NCBI RefSeq assembly: GCF_005217525.1
Contig: NZ_PNXQ01000016.1
Span: 1,068,736 to 1,132,735, forward strand
DNA length: 64,000 nt
Source: Paenibacillus terrae
Lineage (GTDB): Bacteria > Bacillota > Bacilli > Paenibacillales > Paenibacillaceae
Reading direction: 5' to 3'
Both the position numbers and the translations under genes were made by a program. Below are positions 24,236 through 32,607 of this stretch, piece after piece (the stretch's first letter is position 1; each line of letters begins with the position of its first letter). Under the pieces are notes generated by a model. The model did no database searches, was not told where the DNA came from, and saw only the letters and a program-made list of their open reading frames with translations.

Positions 24236-25597
24236 TCAATTAAAAACATTTTGTTCAGAAGGTTGTATCGTCACTTGTTCGATCAGCTTTTCAGGCTGGT
24301 TTGTATTTTTCGAATGACAACGGTTGACCTCAACGCCTTCCCCGTTTTCAATATAAAAAGCAGGGCCTTCATGATTCTCAATCGTCACCTGTTGAAAACG
24401 GATATCTCTCACATTGCCTAAATAAAAACCACGGTTGTTCATATCTTCAATCCCTGTCATCATGGCAGGACGGCCAGGAATCGCATTTTTCGCCATAGAA
24501 ATATCAATATTGGAAAATGTAATTTCAGCAATATATTGTTCTGCAAGTCCGTATAAGAATCCAGCAGCCGCATGAACCTGTCGTGCCGTGATATCGGAAA
24601 AATGAATCCGTCTAAAGCAAGGTGTTTCATCGGTAATTGGATAGGGATTTTTGTCCCAGACATATTTGTCTTTGCCCCGAGGTCCGCAGAAATAATAGAG
24701 ATTCAGAATAAATGGACAAATCACATCTTCCATCACAATATTGCTAACGCGAATATCTTCGACGATCCCCCCGCGTCCCCGTCTTGATTTCAGGCGGATG
24801 CCCCGATCCGTTTGCTTGAACACACAATTGCTGATCGTGACATTACGGATATCTCCACTCATCTCGCTTCCCAGTACAACAGCGCCATGTCCATGCACCA
24901 TCGTACAGTTGGTAATCGTTATATTTTCACAAGGAATCCGCTCCTGTGTATCTTCGGTTCCTGCTTTGATCGCAATACAATCATCGCCCACATCAATATT
25001 GCAGTTACTAATACGAACATTGGAGCAGGATTCGGGATTAATGCCATCCGTATTGGGGGAATCCGCCGGGTTAAGAATGGACACATTGTCAATCGTAACG
25101 TTATAGCAAGCGATAGGGTTTACAGTCCAACTGGGGGAATTTTTCAACATGATATCTTTAATGGTGACCCGCTGACAACGGTCAAAGCTGATTAATTTGG
25201 GTCTCGGGTACTGTAACTCCTCGGGATGATTCCGATGCTTTTCCCACCACGGTTGACCATTTCCTTCCAGCGTTCCACTGCCTGTAACTGAAATATTCTC
25301 CAGGTTCTGCCCATAAATACACGATGCATGTACTTCTCGCTGAACGCCTTCCCACCTGGATTCTACTACTGGATAATCAACCAAATCCGTGCTGAAGGAG
25401 AGAATTGCACCGGGGCTTATATGCAGCTGAATGTTACTTTTCAGAAAAATAGCGCCTGTCAGATACGTACCCGAGGGAACAAAAACCGTTCCTCCCCCGG
25501 CATTGCTAGCCGCTTCGATTGCAGCCGCAATCGCCCCTGTTGCCAACGTCGTACCATCCTGAGGTGCTCCATAATCTACAATGTTATACACTTGCAT
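24236..25597 (-). CDS. GH28 polygalacturonase-type hydrolase, intracellular (453 aa)
   Basis: It hydrolyses alpha-1,4 galacturonic links. It is a parallel beta-helix with the GH28 motifs SPNTDGI (Asp184), GDDCIAIKAG (Asp205, Asp206), HGHGAVVLGSE (His237 region) and GIRLKSRRGRGG (Arg268, Lys270). All expected catalytic Asp residues are present. It lacks a signal peptide, which together with the 453-residue length suggests an exo-type enzyme on imported oligogalacturonides, like YesX-region enzymes. The start is assigned to ATG 25597 after AGGAGAG. The frame extends 34 residues upstream into a strong hairpin and is rejected there. Confidence 0.92.
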   Translation of the reverse strand: MQVYNIVDYGAPQDGTTLATGAIAAAIEAASNAGGGTVFVPSGTYLTGAIFLKSNIQLHISPGAILSFSTDLVDYPVVESRWEGVQREVHASCIYGQNLENISVTGSGTLEGNGQPWWEKHRNHPEELQYPRPKLISFDRCQRVTIKDIMLKNSPSWTVNPIACYNVTIDNVSILNPADSPNTDGINPESCSNVRISNCNIDVGDDCIAIKAGTEDTQERIPCENITITNCTMVHGHGAVVLGSEMSGDIRNVTISNCVFKQTDRGIRLKSRRGRGGIVEDIRVSNIVMEDVICPFILNLYYFCGPRGKDKYVWDKNPYPITDETPCFRRIHFSDITARQVHAAAGFLYGLAEQYIAEITFSNIDISMAKNAIPGRPAMMTGIEDMNNRGFYLGNVRDIRFQQVTIENHEGPAFYIENGEGVEVNRCHSKNTNQPEKLIEQVTIQPSEQNVFN

Positions 25598-25641
25598 CTC
25601 GTTCTCTCCTGTCTTCATTTTTTGTGAATACGAAAATGATG

Positions 25642-25767
25642 TATAGGCTGAACTTAAAAATACACTGGAAAACGGAGTAGGCGGAATGGTGCTGAACAAG
25701 CGTCAGCGATGGTAAGCACCATCCGCCTGCGTAGTGGCACTTCATGTACACTGATGTTCAACCTATA
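25642..25767 (-). repeat. Long two-part hairpin between binding-protein and polygalacturonase genes
   Basis: TATAGGCTGAAC (25642-25653) pairs with GTTCAACCTATA (25756-25767) with one G-T type mismatch. Inside it AGGCGGAATGGTGCT (25679-25693) pairs with AGCACCATCCGCCT (25715-25728) with one bulge. The middle is loosely paired. There is no T-run on the minus strand after it, so it is not a simple terminator. It lies in the transcribed gap of the operon. Confidence 0.7.
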
Positions 25768-25776
25768 TCTATATCC

Positions 25777-27297
25777 TTATTTTTTCGATTTCTTATACGC
25801 TTCTTCGTATTCAGTAATAATCTGTGATCCACCGGAATTTTTCCAGTTCTCTACGGCTGCTTTGAATCCGGCTTCATCGGTCTCACCCATAATAAATTTG
25901 AACGTAGCATCGGTTATAATTTTTTCGAGTTCGGTTCCTTTTTCATTGGCAGTTACAGAATCCAGAGGAACGGTTGGATCCAAAACAGCAAAGTCGTTAT
26001 TTTCCTTGATTAATTGATTGGCTAGTTCCTTTTCAGGGTTGGCATCTTTTAACGTATACGTCACTTCGCTCGGTCTGGAACTTGCAAATGGCTGTACATC
26101 TGCTTGCCACAAATCGGTGTTAATAATTCTGAAAGCTCCTTCATTATCAATGTCATAATGAGTTCCCTTAATACCACCTGTCATGTCCATAAATACTTCT
26201 TCATCAATCAAATCATTGACGAATTGAAGTAGTCTCTTCAACTCAGCTTCCGACTTCACCTCGGATTTAGGAAATGCCAGCAAACCACCAACTCCGCTGC
26301 CTTCGGACCAAATGTGATATTTACCGTCTCCATTGGAGATTTTGTTTACAGGCACCAGCTCAAGCCCCTTTTGCAAGCCTTGTGACAGATTTCTCAAGTT
26401 GGTGATATCCACCATGCCCGTATAAATTCCGGTTTTCCCTTGAGCAAATTGCTGCTGCTGATCAGTTTTAGCAGTTACGGCGAAATCCTTGGATACATAC
26501 CCGTTCTTATATAATTTATTGGAATACTTTAACGTCTCCAAATATTGAGGTGTATCAAATTCCGGCGTAAACTTGCCATTCTCATCTACTTTCCAGCCAT
26601 TAGGTGTGCCAAAATAAGAGCTTAAGGTTTTAAAGCTGCTGTAGCGCAGATCAGATCTGTCGCCAAAGCCTGTCGTATCCTTTTTGCCATTACCGTCCGG
26701 GTCATCCTCTGTAAACGCTCTCGCAACTTCGTAAAGCTCATCCAAGGTCGTAGGTACTTTAAGCCCTAAACGATCTAGCCAATCCTTGCGAATAACCAGG
26801 CCTGCTCGTGCCAAATTTTTCTGGAATGGAACTCCATACAGAACTCCCTCGATGGAAGCTGCATTTCTAACTTCGGGAGGTATCTTTTTTAAATTGTCAT
26901 AATCGTCCAGATACTTACCTACATCCCAGAATAGGCCTGATTTCAATGAACTTCGAACTGAAGAATTTGTCATCATCGTAAGAGTCACGATATCCGCCAA
27001 TTCACCGGACGCCAGTGCTGTAGTGATTCTCTCTTCTTTGGACGCATCAGGAACCCAGTTGAACGTAATCTTGGAATTAGTGTATTTTTCAATTTTGTTC
27101 TTAATCGTGTCTGTAGGTGGAGAGGCCGTGTGCAATACATTTAACCAGGTTAATTCCAGCTTTGAATTTGGATCATACGTTTGGCTGCCTTGATCCTCTG
27201 CCCCCTTGTTACCGCAAGCAGCTAAAAAAACACTCATGACCATAAGTACGGTAAGAAGACCCGATACTCCCATTTTCATCGATATCCCTTTTTTCAT
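25777..27297 (-). CDS. Solute-binding lipoprotein of a CUT1 sugar ABC transporter (506 aa)
   Basis: It captures oligosaccharides at the outer face of the membrane. A lipoprotein signal peptide ends in the lipobox VFLAAC with Cys27 (the first residues MKKGISMKMGVSG are basic). The mature part of about 480 residues matches large family 1 binding proteins of the LplA/YtcQ/YesO type. Hallmarks include NPEKELANQLIKENND near the end and WSEGSGVGGLLAFP in the middle. The ATG follows AAAAGGAGC. The neighbours (YesL, permeases, GH28) indicate pectin- or rhamnogalacturonan-derived oligomers as substrate, which is inference. Confidence 0.9.
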   Translation of the reverse strand: MKKGISMKMGVSGLLTVLMVMSVFLAACGNKGAEDQGSQTYDPNSKLELTWLNVLHTASPPTDTIKNKIEKYTNSKITFNWVPDASKEERITTALASGELADIVTLTMMTNSSVRSSLKSGLFWDVGKYLDDYDNLKKIPPEVRNAASIEGVLYGVPFQKNLARAGLVIRKDWLDRLGLKVPTTLDELYEVARAFTEDDPDGNGKKDTTGFGDRSDLRYSSFKTLSSYFGTPNGWKVDENGKFTPEFDTPQYLETLKYSNKLYKNGYVSKDFAVTAKTDQQQQFAQGKTGIYTGMVDITNLRNLSQGLQKGLELVPVNKISNGDGKYHIWSEGSGVGGLLAFPKSEVKSEAELKRLLQFVNDLIDEEVFMDMTGGIKGTHYDIDNEGAFRIINTDLWQADVQPFASSRPSEVTYTLKDANPEKELANQLIKENNDFAVLDPTVPLDSVTANEKGTELEKIITDATFKFIMGETDEAGFKAAVENWKNSGGSQIITEYEEAYKKSKK

Positions 27298-27325
27298 TGT
27301 GTTTGCTCCTTTTCTGATCGTATAT

Positions 27326-27949
27326 TCATGCCATATCTTCCTCTTTCACCAAAACCTCTCGCTCTATTTTGCTAAATACTTGATGCGTCATCCACATCAC
27401 GAGATAACCGATAATACTGGCTCCGGCAAAAGTCAGAATTCCTGGGTACAAGCCTAGAATCAATGTAAAAAGCGCGACAATCGCAACAAAAAGAACAAGT
27501 GTATATTGTAAATACGAAAACCCAATCACCACAGACATTCTGATTTTCAGCTTAATTCCTTTCCAATCATAATGAGCCAGTAAGGGGAAAATGTACGCCA
27601 ACGAGATAAGATACAAAAAGGCTCCAATAAGCGTCACTACGCGAACATACCAGGACGAGACATTGACGATATCCACATAGAGCACGTAGCCCACGAGGCT
27701 GTAAATGGCTCCAATGATCGCGCCTTCTTTAAAGCTTTCTCTAAAGTAACGTACAAACGTGGGGAAAATGGCAACTTCCTCATTCCCCCGAATCCATTGC
27801 CTTAAAATGCTGAGCATAGCGACAGTTGCAGGTCCCACGCCTATAAATCCCAAGCCCAGGATCGTCGCAACCGTCCACAGCAAATTAAGGTAAACCAGCC
27901 GAAGCAGGCGCATGCACCATTTGTTCATGTTTTCTACAAACCGTACCAT
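27326..27949 (-). CDS. YesL-family (DUF624) membrane protein (207 aa)
   Basis: It is a five- to six-helix membrane protein with the DUF624 signature in the N-terminal part (RLVYLNLLWTVATILGLGFI, then GVGPATVAML) and the following IRGNEEVAIFPTFVRYFRES segment. YesL proteins occur with LplABC/YesOPQ-type sugar transporters and often have no proven role. The ATG follows GGAAGGATG. It sits between the binding protein (28 bases) and the first permease (21 bases), which fits one operon. Confidence 0.85.
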   Translation of the reverse strand: MVRFVENMNKWCMRLLRLVYLNLLWTVATILGLGFIGVGPATVAMLSILRQWIRGNEEVAIFPTFVRYFRESFKEGAIIGAIYSLVGYVLYVDIVNVSSWYVRVVTLIGAFLYLISLAYIFPLLAHYDWKGIKLKIRMSVVIGFSYLQYTLVLFVAIVALFTLILGLYPGILTFAGASIIGYLVMWMTHQVFSKIEREVLVKEEDMA

Positions 27950-27970
27950 TCCGCATCCTTCCCGTCGTCA

Positions 27971-28942
27971 TTAGTAAACGCCGTCTTCACCAAATTTCTT
28001 GGCCAGTCGATTGGAGCCCATGATCAGAATTAATCCCACCACGCCTTTAAAAAGTCCTACCGTCGTACTAAAACTCAATTGTCCATTCTTTAAGCCTGCT
28101 GTATAAATGTAGGTGTCAAATATTTCGGCAACCTCGCGGTTTAATGAGTTCAATAGCAGATACATATGCTCAAAGCCCAAATCCAGCGTGCTGCCGATTT
28201 TTAAAATTAACAACGTAATAATGACTGGGCGAATTGCAGGCAAGGTAACATGCCATGTTTTCCGGAGACGTCCGGCACCGTCCATTTCTGCCGCCTCATA
28301 CAGTTGCGTATCCACGACCGTAATCGCCGATAGATAAATAATGGTAGACCAGCCGAGTTCCTTCCAGATCACTTGCCCCATATAAACGGTACGCAACCAT
28401 TCCTGGGAAGTTAAGAAGCTGATCTTCTCACCACCTAGCGCAGCAATCATTTCATTCAGTACCCCGCCGTCTACGGTTAAAAATACATAAGAAATCGAAA
28501 CAATGATAACCCATGACATAAAGTGCGGGATGTAGATAATCGTTTGGATGATGTTTTTAAACACAAGCTTCCTTACCTCATTCAGCATCAATGCCAAAAT
28601 GATCGGTAATGGAAAGAAGATCACAATGTTGAGCGCAAACAAAACCAGGGTGTTACGTAATAGCATGAAAAACGTGGGCTCGGTAAATAAACGAATGAAA
28701 TGCTTCATTCCTACCCAGGGGCTGCCCGTGATTCCCAGAAAGGCTTGATAATCTTGAAACGCAATGACCAAACCGCCCATAGGGAAATACTTAAAAATGA
28801 TGAAGTACACTAGCCCGGGTAAAACCATCAGATACAACAACTTATGTTTTTGCATTCGTAAAAGATTTTCCGTCGTTCTGTTGTTCTTTTTCATTTTCAT
28901 ATTCGGTTTCATGTTTGGTGATGGGACACTTGAAACTTTCAT
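27971..28942 (-). CDS. Sugar ABC transporter permease, LplB/YesP type (323 aa)
   Basis: This integral membrane subunit has six helices. The BPD_transp_1 EAA loop is visible as YEAAEMDGAGRLRKTWHVTLPA (about residues 234-255), which contacts the ATPase. The N-terminal basic segment (KPNMKMKKNNRTTENLLRMQ) precedes the first helix. The start is placed at ATG 28942 after AAGGAGGTCG; the frame opens six codons earlier without a site. No ATPase gene lies in the locus, as is usual for CUT1 systems using a shared MsmX. Its partner permease is unusually on the opposite strand. Confidence 0.9.
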   Translation of the reverse strand: MKVSSVPSPNMKPNMKMKKNNRTTENLLRMQKHKLLYLMVLPGLVYFIIFKYFPMGGLVIAFQDYQAFLGITGSPWVGMKHFIRLFTEPTFFMLLRNTLVLFALNIVIFFPLPIILALMLNEVRKLVFKNIIQTIIYIPHFMSWVIIVSISYVFLTVDGGVLNEMIAALGGEKISFLTSQEWLRTVYMGQVIWKELGWSTIIYLSAITVVDTQLYEAAEMDGAGRLRKTWHVTLPAIRPVIITLLILKIGSTLDLGFEHMYLLLNSLNREVAEIFDTYIYTAGLKNGQLSFSTTVGLFKGVVGLILIMGSNRLAKKFGEDGVY

Positions 28943-28967
28943 TAGCTCGACCTCCTTCAAACGTTCC

Positions 28968-28981
28968 TGTATACGTTTTCA
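28968..28981 (-). promoter_or_regulatory. cre-like site upstream of permease 1
   Basis: TGTATACGTTTTCA matches 13 of 14 positions of the catabolite-responsive element TGWAANCGNTNWCA (CcpA-HPr-Ser-P binding). It lies 26 bases upstream of the permease start, just before its ribosome site. Confidence 0.55.
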
Positions 28982-29021
28982 AGAGTACGTGATTTTAAGC
29001 GTTACGCATATAATCATCTAA

Positions 29022-29035
29022 TGATAGCGTTTACA
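29022..29035. promoter_or_regulatory. cre-like site in the divergent promoter region
   Basis: TGATAGCGTTTACA matches 13 of 14 positions of the cre consensus. It is placed in the middle of the gap between the two divergent permease genes, where it could affect both promoters. Confidence 0.55.
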
Positions 29036-29182
29036 AAACCTTATACATAGCCTACTTTCCGCCTTTTCACCTTACCTAATGATTACTACACAACCTAATG
29101 ATCATCCTCTTTTTTCCATGCTTAGGAGAACACCTCAAGATTTGATTATATACGGAATTCCGCCCTCTTGGTACAGTTTACA

Positions 29183-29196
29183 TGTAAACGATTACG
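29183..29196 (+). promoter_or_regulatory. cre-like site just before the ribosome site of permease 2
   Basis: TGTAAACGATTACG matches 13 of 14 positions of the cre consensus. It directly precedes the ribosome site GAGGAGG, a position where CcpA could act as a transcription roadblock. Confidence 0.55.
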
Positions 29197-29210
29197 AGGA
29201 GGTCAAACAC

Positions 29211-30095
29211 TTGGCGCAAACATCACTAAAAAAAGAATCGCTGGGCAGTCGTATTTTTACCATCGTAAACAGTACTTTATTAATTCTCATTGCCCTCACT
29301 TGTCTCTTGCCTTTTCTGAATATCATCGCCAGCTCTTTTGCTTCAACCCAAGAAGTGGTAGCTAAAAAATTCATTTTGTTCCCTGTCACTTTTTCCCTGG
29401 ATGCATATCGGTATATCCTGTCGACTCCAACGATTTTCAGAGGACTGGGGGTTTCGGTCGGAGTGACTATCGTAGGTACCGTGGTGAGTATGATCTTTAC
29501 GGCTTTTATGGCCTACGGATTATCCCGAAGATATCTGCTTGGACGAAATACGATTAATTTCATTGTCGTGTTTTCCATGTTGTTTAGCGGGGGAATGATT
29601 CCAACTTTCCTGGTTGTAAAAAGCATGGGGCTTATCAATTCGTACTGGTCCTTGATCCTTCCCGTGGCGATTAATGCATTTAACCTGATTATCATGCGTA
29701 ACTTTTTCCAGGCGCTGCCGGATGATCTGGAGGAATCGGCCAAGATGGATGGGTGCAACGATTTTGGTATCTTCTTTAAAATTATGCTGCCGTTAGCCAT
29801 GCCTTCTATTGCAACCATTTCACTTTTTTACGCAGTGGCCTACTGGAATACGTATATGCATGCCATTCTCTATATCAATGATTCCGCTAAATGGCCCATT
29901 CAGGTTTTGCTTCGCCAAATTGTAATCGTTTCCAGTGGTATGCAGGCAGAAGGAACCTCTGTGGATGTCATCCCGCCTGCGCAAACGATTAAGATGGCGG
30001 TCATTGTGGTTGCAACCGTTCCTATGCTAATCGTGTATCCATTTGTGCAAAAACACTTTGTCAAAGGAGCATTATTAGGGGCAGTAAAAGGGTAA
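29211..30095 (+). CDS. Sugar ABC transporter permease, LplC/YesQ type (294 aa)
   Basis: It is the second membrane subunit of the CUT1 sugar transporter, with six helices. The EAA loop DLEESAKMDGCNDFGIFFKI is followed by MLPLAMPSIAT. The start is assigned to TTG 29211 after GAGGAGG; the frame reads on upstream for 44 residues with no membrane or family pattern, and 294 residues is the normal length for LplC/CarB-like permeases. The end of the protein (FVKGALLGAVKG) is the family's usual terminus. Unlike its relatives it is not next to the first permease in one operon but faces away from it, and it is followed by a convergent regulator gene. Confidence 0.9.
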   Translation: MAQTSLKKESLGSRIFTIVNSTLLILIALTCLLPFLNIIASSFASTQEVVAKKFILFPVTFSLDAYRYILSTPTIFRGLGVSVGVTIVGTVVSMIFTAFMAYGLSRRYLLGRNTINFIVVFSMLFSGGMIPTFLVVKSMGLINSYWSLILPVAINAFNLIIMRNFFQALPDDLEESAKMDGCNDFGIFFKIMLPLAMPSIATISLFYAVAYWNTYMHAILYINDSAKWPIQVLLRQIVIVSSGMQAEGTSVDVIPPAQTIKMAVIVVATVPMLIVYPFVQKHFVKGALLGAVKG

Positions 30096-30103
30096 GCTGC
30101 CCC
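30078..30103. terminator. Hairpin across the stop codon of permease 2
   Basis: GGGGCAG pairs with CTGCCCC around the last codons and the TAA stop, followed by TTGATTGT. It probably terminates transcription between the convergent permease and regulator genes, whose stop codons are 31 bases apart. Confidence 0.5.
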
Positions 30104-30126
30104 TTGATTGTCAGTGAATGTTTCAC

Positions 30127-32388
30127 TCAATTCGCTTGCTTCATCTTACGATATGCTCCGGGCGTGACCTGCTCCTTCTTCCGAAACGAGCGGATAAAGT
30201 TCTGCGGATTATGATATTGCAATCGTTCGGCGATTTCTTTAATCGTCATATCCGTCTCAATGAGCCACTTTTTACCCATTTGCAATCGGTAGCCCATCAG
30301 ATATTCGCTGAACGTCGTACCGTATTCTTTTTTGAAAATACTGCTTAAATAATTGGGATTGTAATGAAGACGCTCTCCAATGAGCTCCAGTGACAATTCC
30401 TGGTCATATTCAGCCCTGATCATGGCGGCAATTTTCTCGGAGAGACAGCGGAATTGCTGGTTCGTCTTTTCCTTCATACTTTTTACCATTGGGGAAATGA
30501 CTTGCTCCACCAGCATACGCTCGATCTCTTCCGGATTACGTATGTCCAGCAGCCGATGGTACAATGCATGATTGTCTTGGGTCAGCAGCACTTCAATCCC
30601 TAACAGCTGCTCCAATTGAATGAGGTTATTCACGAACCGCACCAACAGCACCTCAAAGTTCATGGAATGATTGTTCTTTGTCATTATTTCTGTCAATAAA
30701 GAATGTACGGTAAGTTGTACTTGCTCTTCGTCTCCTATTCGAATGGCGTCAAACAACTGCGACTCCATTTCCGTCGGATAGTGAAGCAGCACCGGACCTG
30801 AAATGACATTGGAAATGTCTTCATAAAATATAATGGATTCTTTGCCTAAATTTAAACGATGGTGCAAGGCTTGCTTACTCATCTCACAGGCTTCCTTGCT
30901 CTCTAACAAATTGTCATATGACTTACTAATACCGATACTGATGGATACATTCAAATACTCTTTTACAGTTCGAATCAAAAGGGTAGCATCGTCTAGCACT
31001 TGCTTGTTTATTTCCTGTTCATTCTTGCCTGTAAACATTAAAATGGTCGCCTGGATGTCATCGTTCAAAATAATGGGAAGCATTCGCTGCTGCTCTGGAA
31101 TGGTTTCTTCTACGATTTTGTTAATAGCCAGCAATAAAACGTCCTTATCCGAGGGCTCTCGATCTCCCAGATTATCCAGTTGAATCAACAGGGTAATATA
31201 CATTTGGTTCTCCAGTTGCGGATAGCCCAAACGTGGCATTTTTCGTGCCAATTCCTCCGCTGAAATACGCCTGCGAAACAGGTTAAGGATCAGTTGGGTT
31301 TCCAACTGTGGCATTTCGGACTGGATGAGGCTTTCCAGGCTTTCCTTTTCCGTTACAATGCTGTCAATGGAATCAATAATCCAATCAATTTCATTTCGGG
31401 AAGGCTCATTTTTGAACGAAAAATTAGGATTTTTAGGCAGACTGCGTTTAATTTTCTGGAATGGCTTTGTAAAATAGACGGCTATGATATACGCCACTAC
31501 CACAATCAGGAACGTAAGTACAAGTACCATCGTGATGATCCCGAATTTGGTCGTTTGGAATGCATTCGAAATCTCCTTTTTATCTAATATCGTTAAATAC
31601 GTCCAGTTGTTATAAGCAGACTTGGCATAAATGACTTGCTGAGCAGGTTGATGCTTCGTTTTTTCCAGTGTCAACATGCCTGAATTATCGGGTGTATCCG
31701 TAGCCTTTGAAATGTGCTGAAGCTGCTGGGTGGTCAATAATTGGTCGACAGGCTCGGTTTCGTACATTAAATCGCCTTGTTTATTCAGAATAAGAATGGC
31801 CATGTGATCCTCTGCTTGAATTGTACGATTTAACGTTTTCAACGAAATATCCGACAGCGCAATGGCTTGCTTCTTTTTGGAGAATACAGGCAAGGTATTA
31901 ACAAAGCGGATTCCCTTGTCTGTTTTAATCCAGAATAGCCCCTTATCCTGATGGTCGATATAGGTTTTAAATAGCTTCTCCCGTTCTGTTTTCGTCAAAT
32001 AGGACAGGCTTCCATTGGATATCTTCCAGTTCTGATCCAGGCTAATCAGTGAGTATTCCGTTCCTTCTAATCCCATTGTAGCAATATAATTGAGTTGCGA
32101 ATTCACATTCCGATACGCTACAAAATCTTTTTCTGTAATGGGATGTTTTACGACTTCATCAAATGAACTGGTCGTACTATACGTATTAAAAGCATATTCA
32201 ATTGTTTGGATTTTCTGCTCCAGACTGTTTTTGATTTGCGTCATGTAGCTTTGTTTACTGTTGGAAACTCTTTCCACAACTGAGCTAATTGTTGTAAAAT
32301 AGATGTAGCTGCCGAAGCTGGCCACCAACCCTATTCCCAAAACCAGAATCGTAATAAAAATGGTGTAGAACATCCTGCCTTTTTTCAT
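30127..32388 (-). CDS. Membrane-bound AraC-family regulator, YesS type (753 aa)
   Basis: It is a one-protein sensor-regulator. An N-terminal helix (8-30), an extracellular dCACHE-like sensing region (about 35-285) and a second helix (about 290-315, TMVLVLTFLIVVVAYIIAVYFT) come first. They are followed by a HAMP-like stretch, a middle region, and a C-terminal AraC/XylS DNA-binding domain (about 645-750) with two helix-turn-helix units (LSLELIGERLHYNPNYLSSIF, split, and IKEIAERLQYHNPQNFIRSF). YesS/LplR-type proteins activate pectin and rhamnogalacturonan genes in bacilli. Its ATG follows AAAGGGGGAG. It lies between the permease and the fused esterase, so it probably controls this locus. Confidence 0.9.
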   Translation of the reverse strand: MKKGRMFYTIFITILVLGIGLVASFGSYIYFTTISSVVERVSNSKQSYMTQIKNSLEQKIQTIEYAFNTYSTTSSFDEVVKHPITEKDFVAYRNVNSQLNYIATMGLEGTEYSLISLDQNWKISNGSLSYLTKTEREKLFKTYIDHQDKGLFWIKTDKGIRFVNTLPVFSKKKQAIALSDISLKTLNRTIQAEDHMAILILNKQGDLMYETEPVDQLLTTQQLQHISKATDTPDNSGMLTLEKTKHQPAQQVIYAKSAYNNWTYLTILDKKEISNAFQTTKFGIITMVLVLTFLIVVVAYIIAVYFTKPFQKIKRSLPKNPNFSFKNEPSRNEIDWIIDSIDSIVTEKESLESLIQSEMPQLETQLILNLFRRRISAEELARKMPRLGYPQLENQMYITLLIQLDNLGDREPSDKDVLLLAINKIVEETIPEQQRMLPIILNDDIQATILMFTGKNEQEINKQVLDDATLLIRTVKEYLNVSISIGISKSYDNLLESKEACEMSKQALHHRLNLGKESIIFYEDISNVISGPVLLHYPTEMESQLFDAIRIGDEEQVQLTVHSLLTEIMTKNNHSMNFEVLLVRFVNNLIQLEQLLGIEVLLTQDNHALYHRLLDIRNPEEIERMLVEQVISPMVKSMKEKTNQQFRCLSEKIAAMIRAEYDQELSLELIGERLHYNPNYLSSIFKKEYGTTFSEYLMGYRLQMGKKWLIETDMTIKEIAERLQYHNPQNFIRSFRKKEQVTPGAYRKMKQAN

Positions 32389-32423
32389 TGCGCTCCCCCT
32401 TTGGTTCTTTGCATCATATCAAA

Positions 32424-32437
32424 TTATAGCGCTTTCA
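32424..32437. promoter_or_regulatory. Weak cre-like site upstream of the regulator and esterase
   Basis: TTATAGCGCTTTCA matches 12 of 14 cre positions. It lies in the 219-base gap between the divergent regulator and esterase genes. Confidence 0.35.
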
Positions 32438-32607
32438 TAACAAGGTTTAAATCATTTTTTTCACGTGTGCATTTATTTAAAAAACAAACATGGGCTTAAG
32501 CCCACTCTTTAAGCAGAAATGTTAAATACCATTACATCCGTCCCATCCCGTTTTATGTTCATCTGGATTAGCTTGCAGAATTTAAAAAAGGAATTTGGAG
32601 GTACCTT

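Noticed and set aside
29079..29210. Upstream extension of permease 2 to ATG 29079
   Set aside because: The extra 44 residues carry no membrane or family pattern; the TTG start follows a strong GAGGAGG and gives the usual length.
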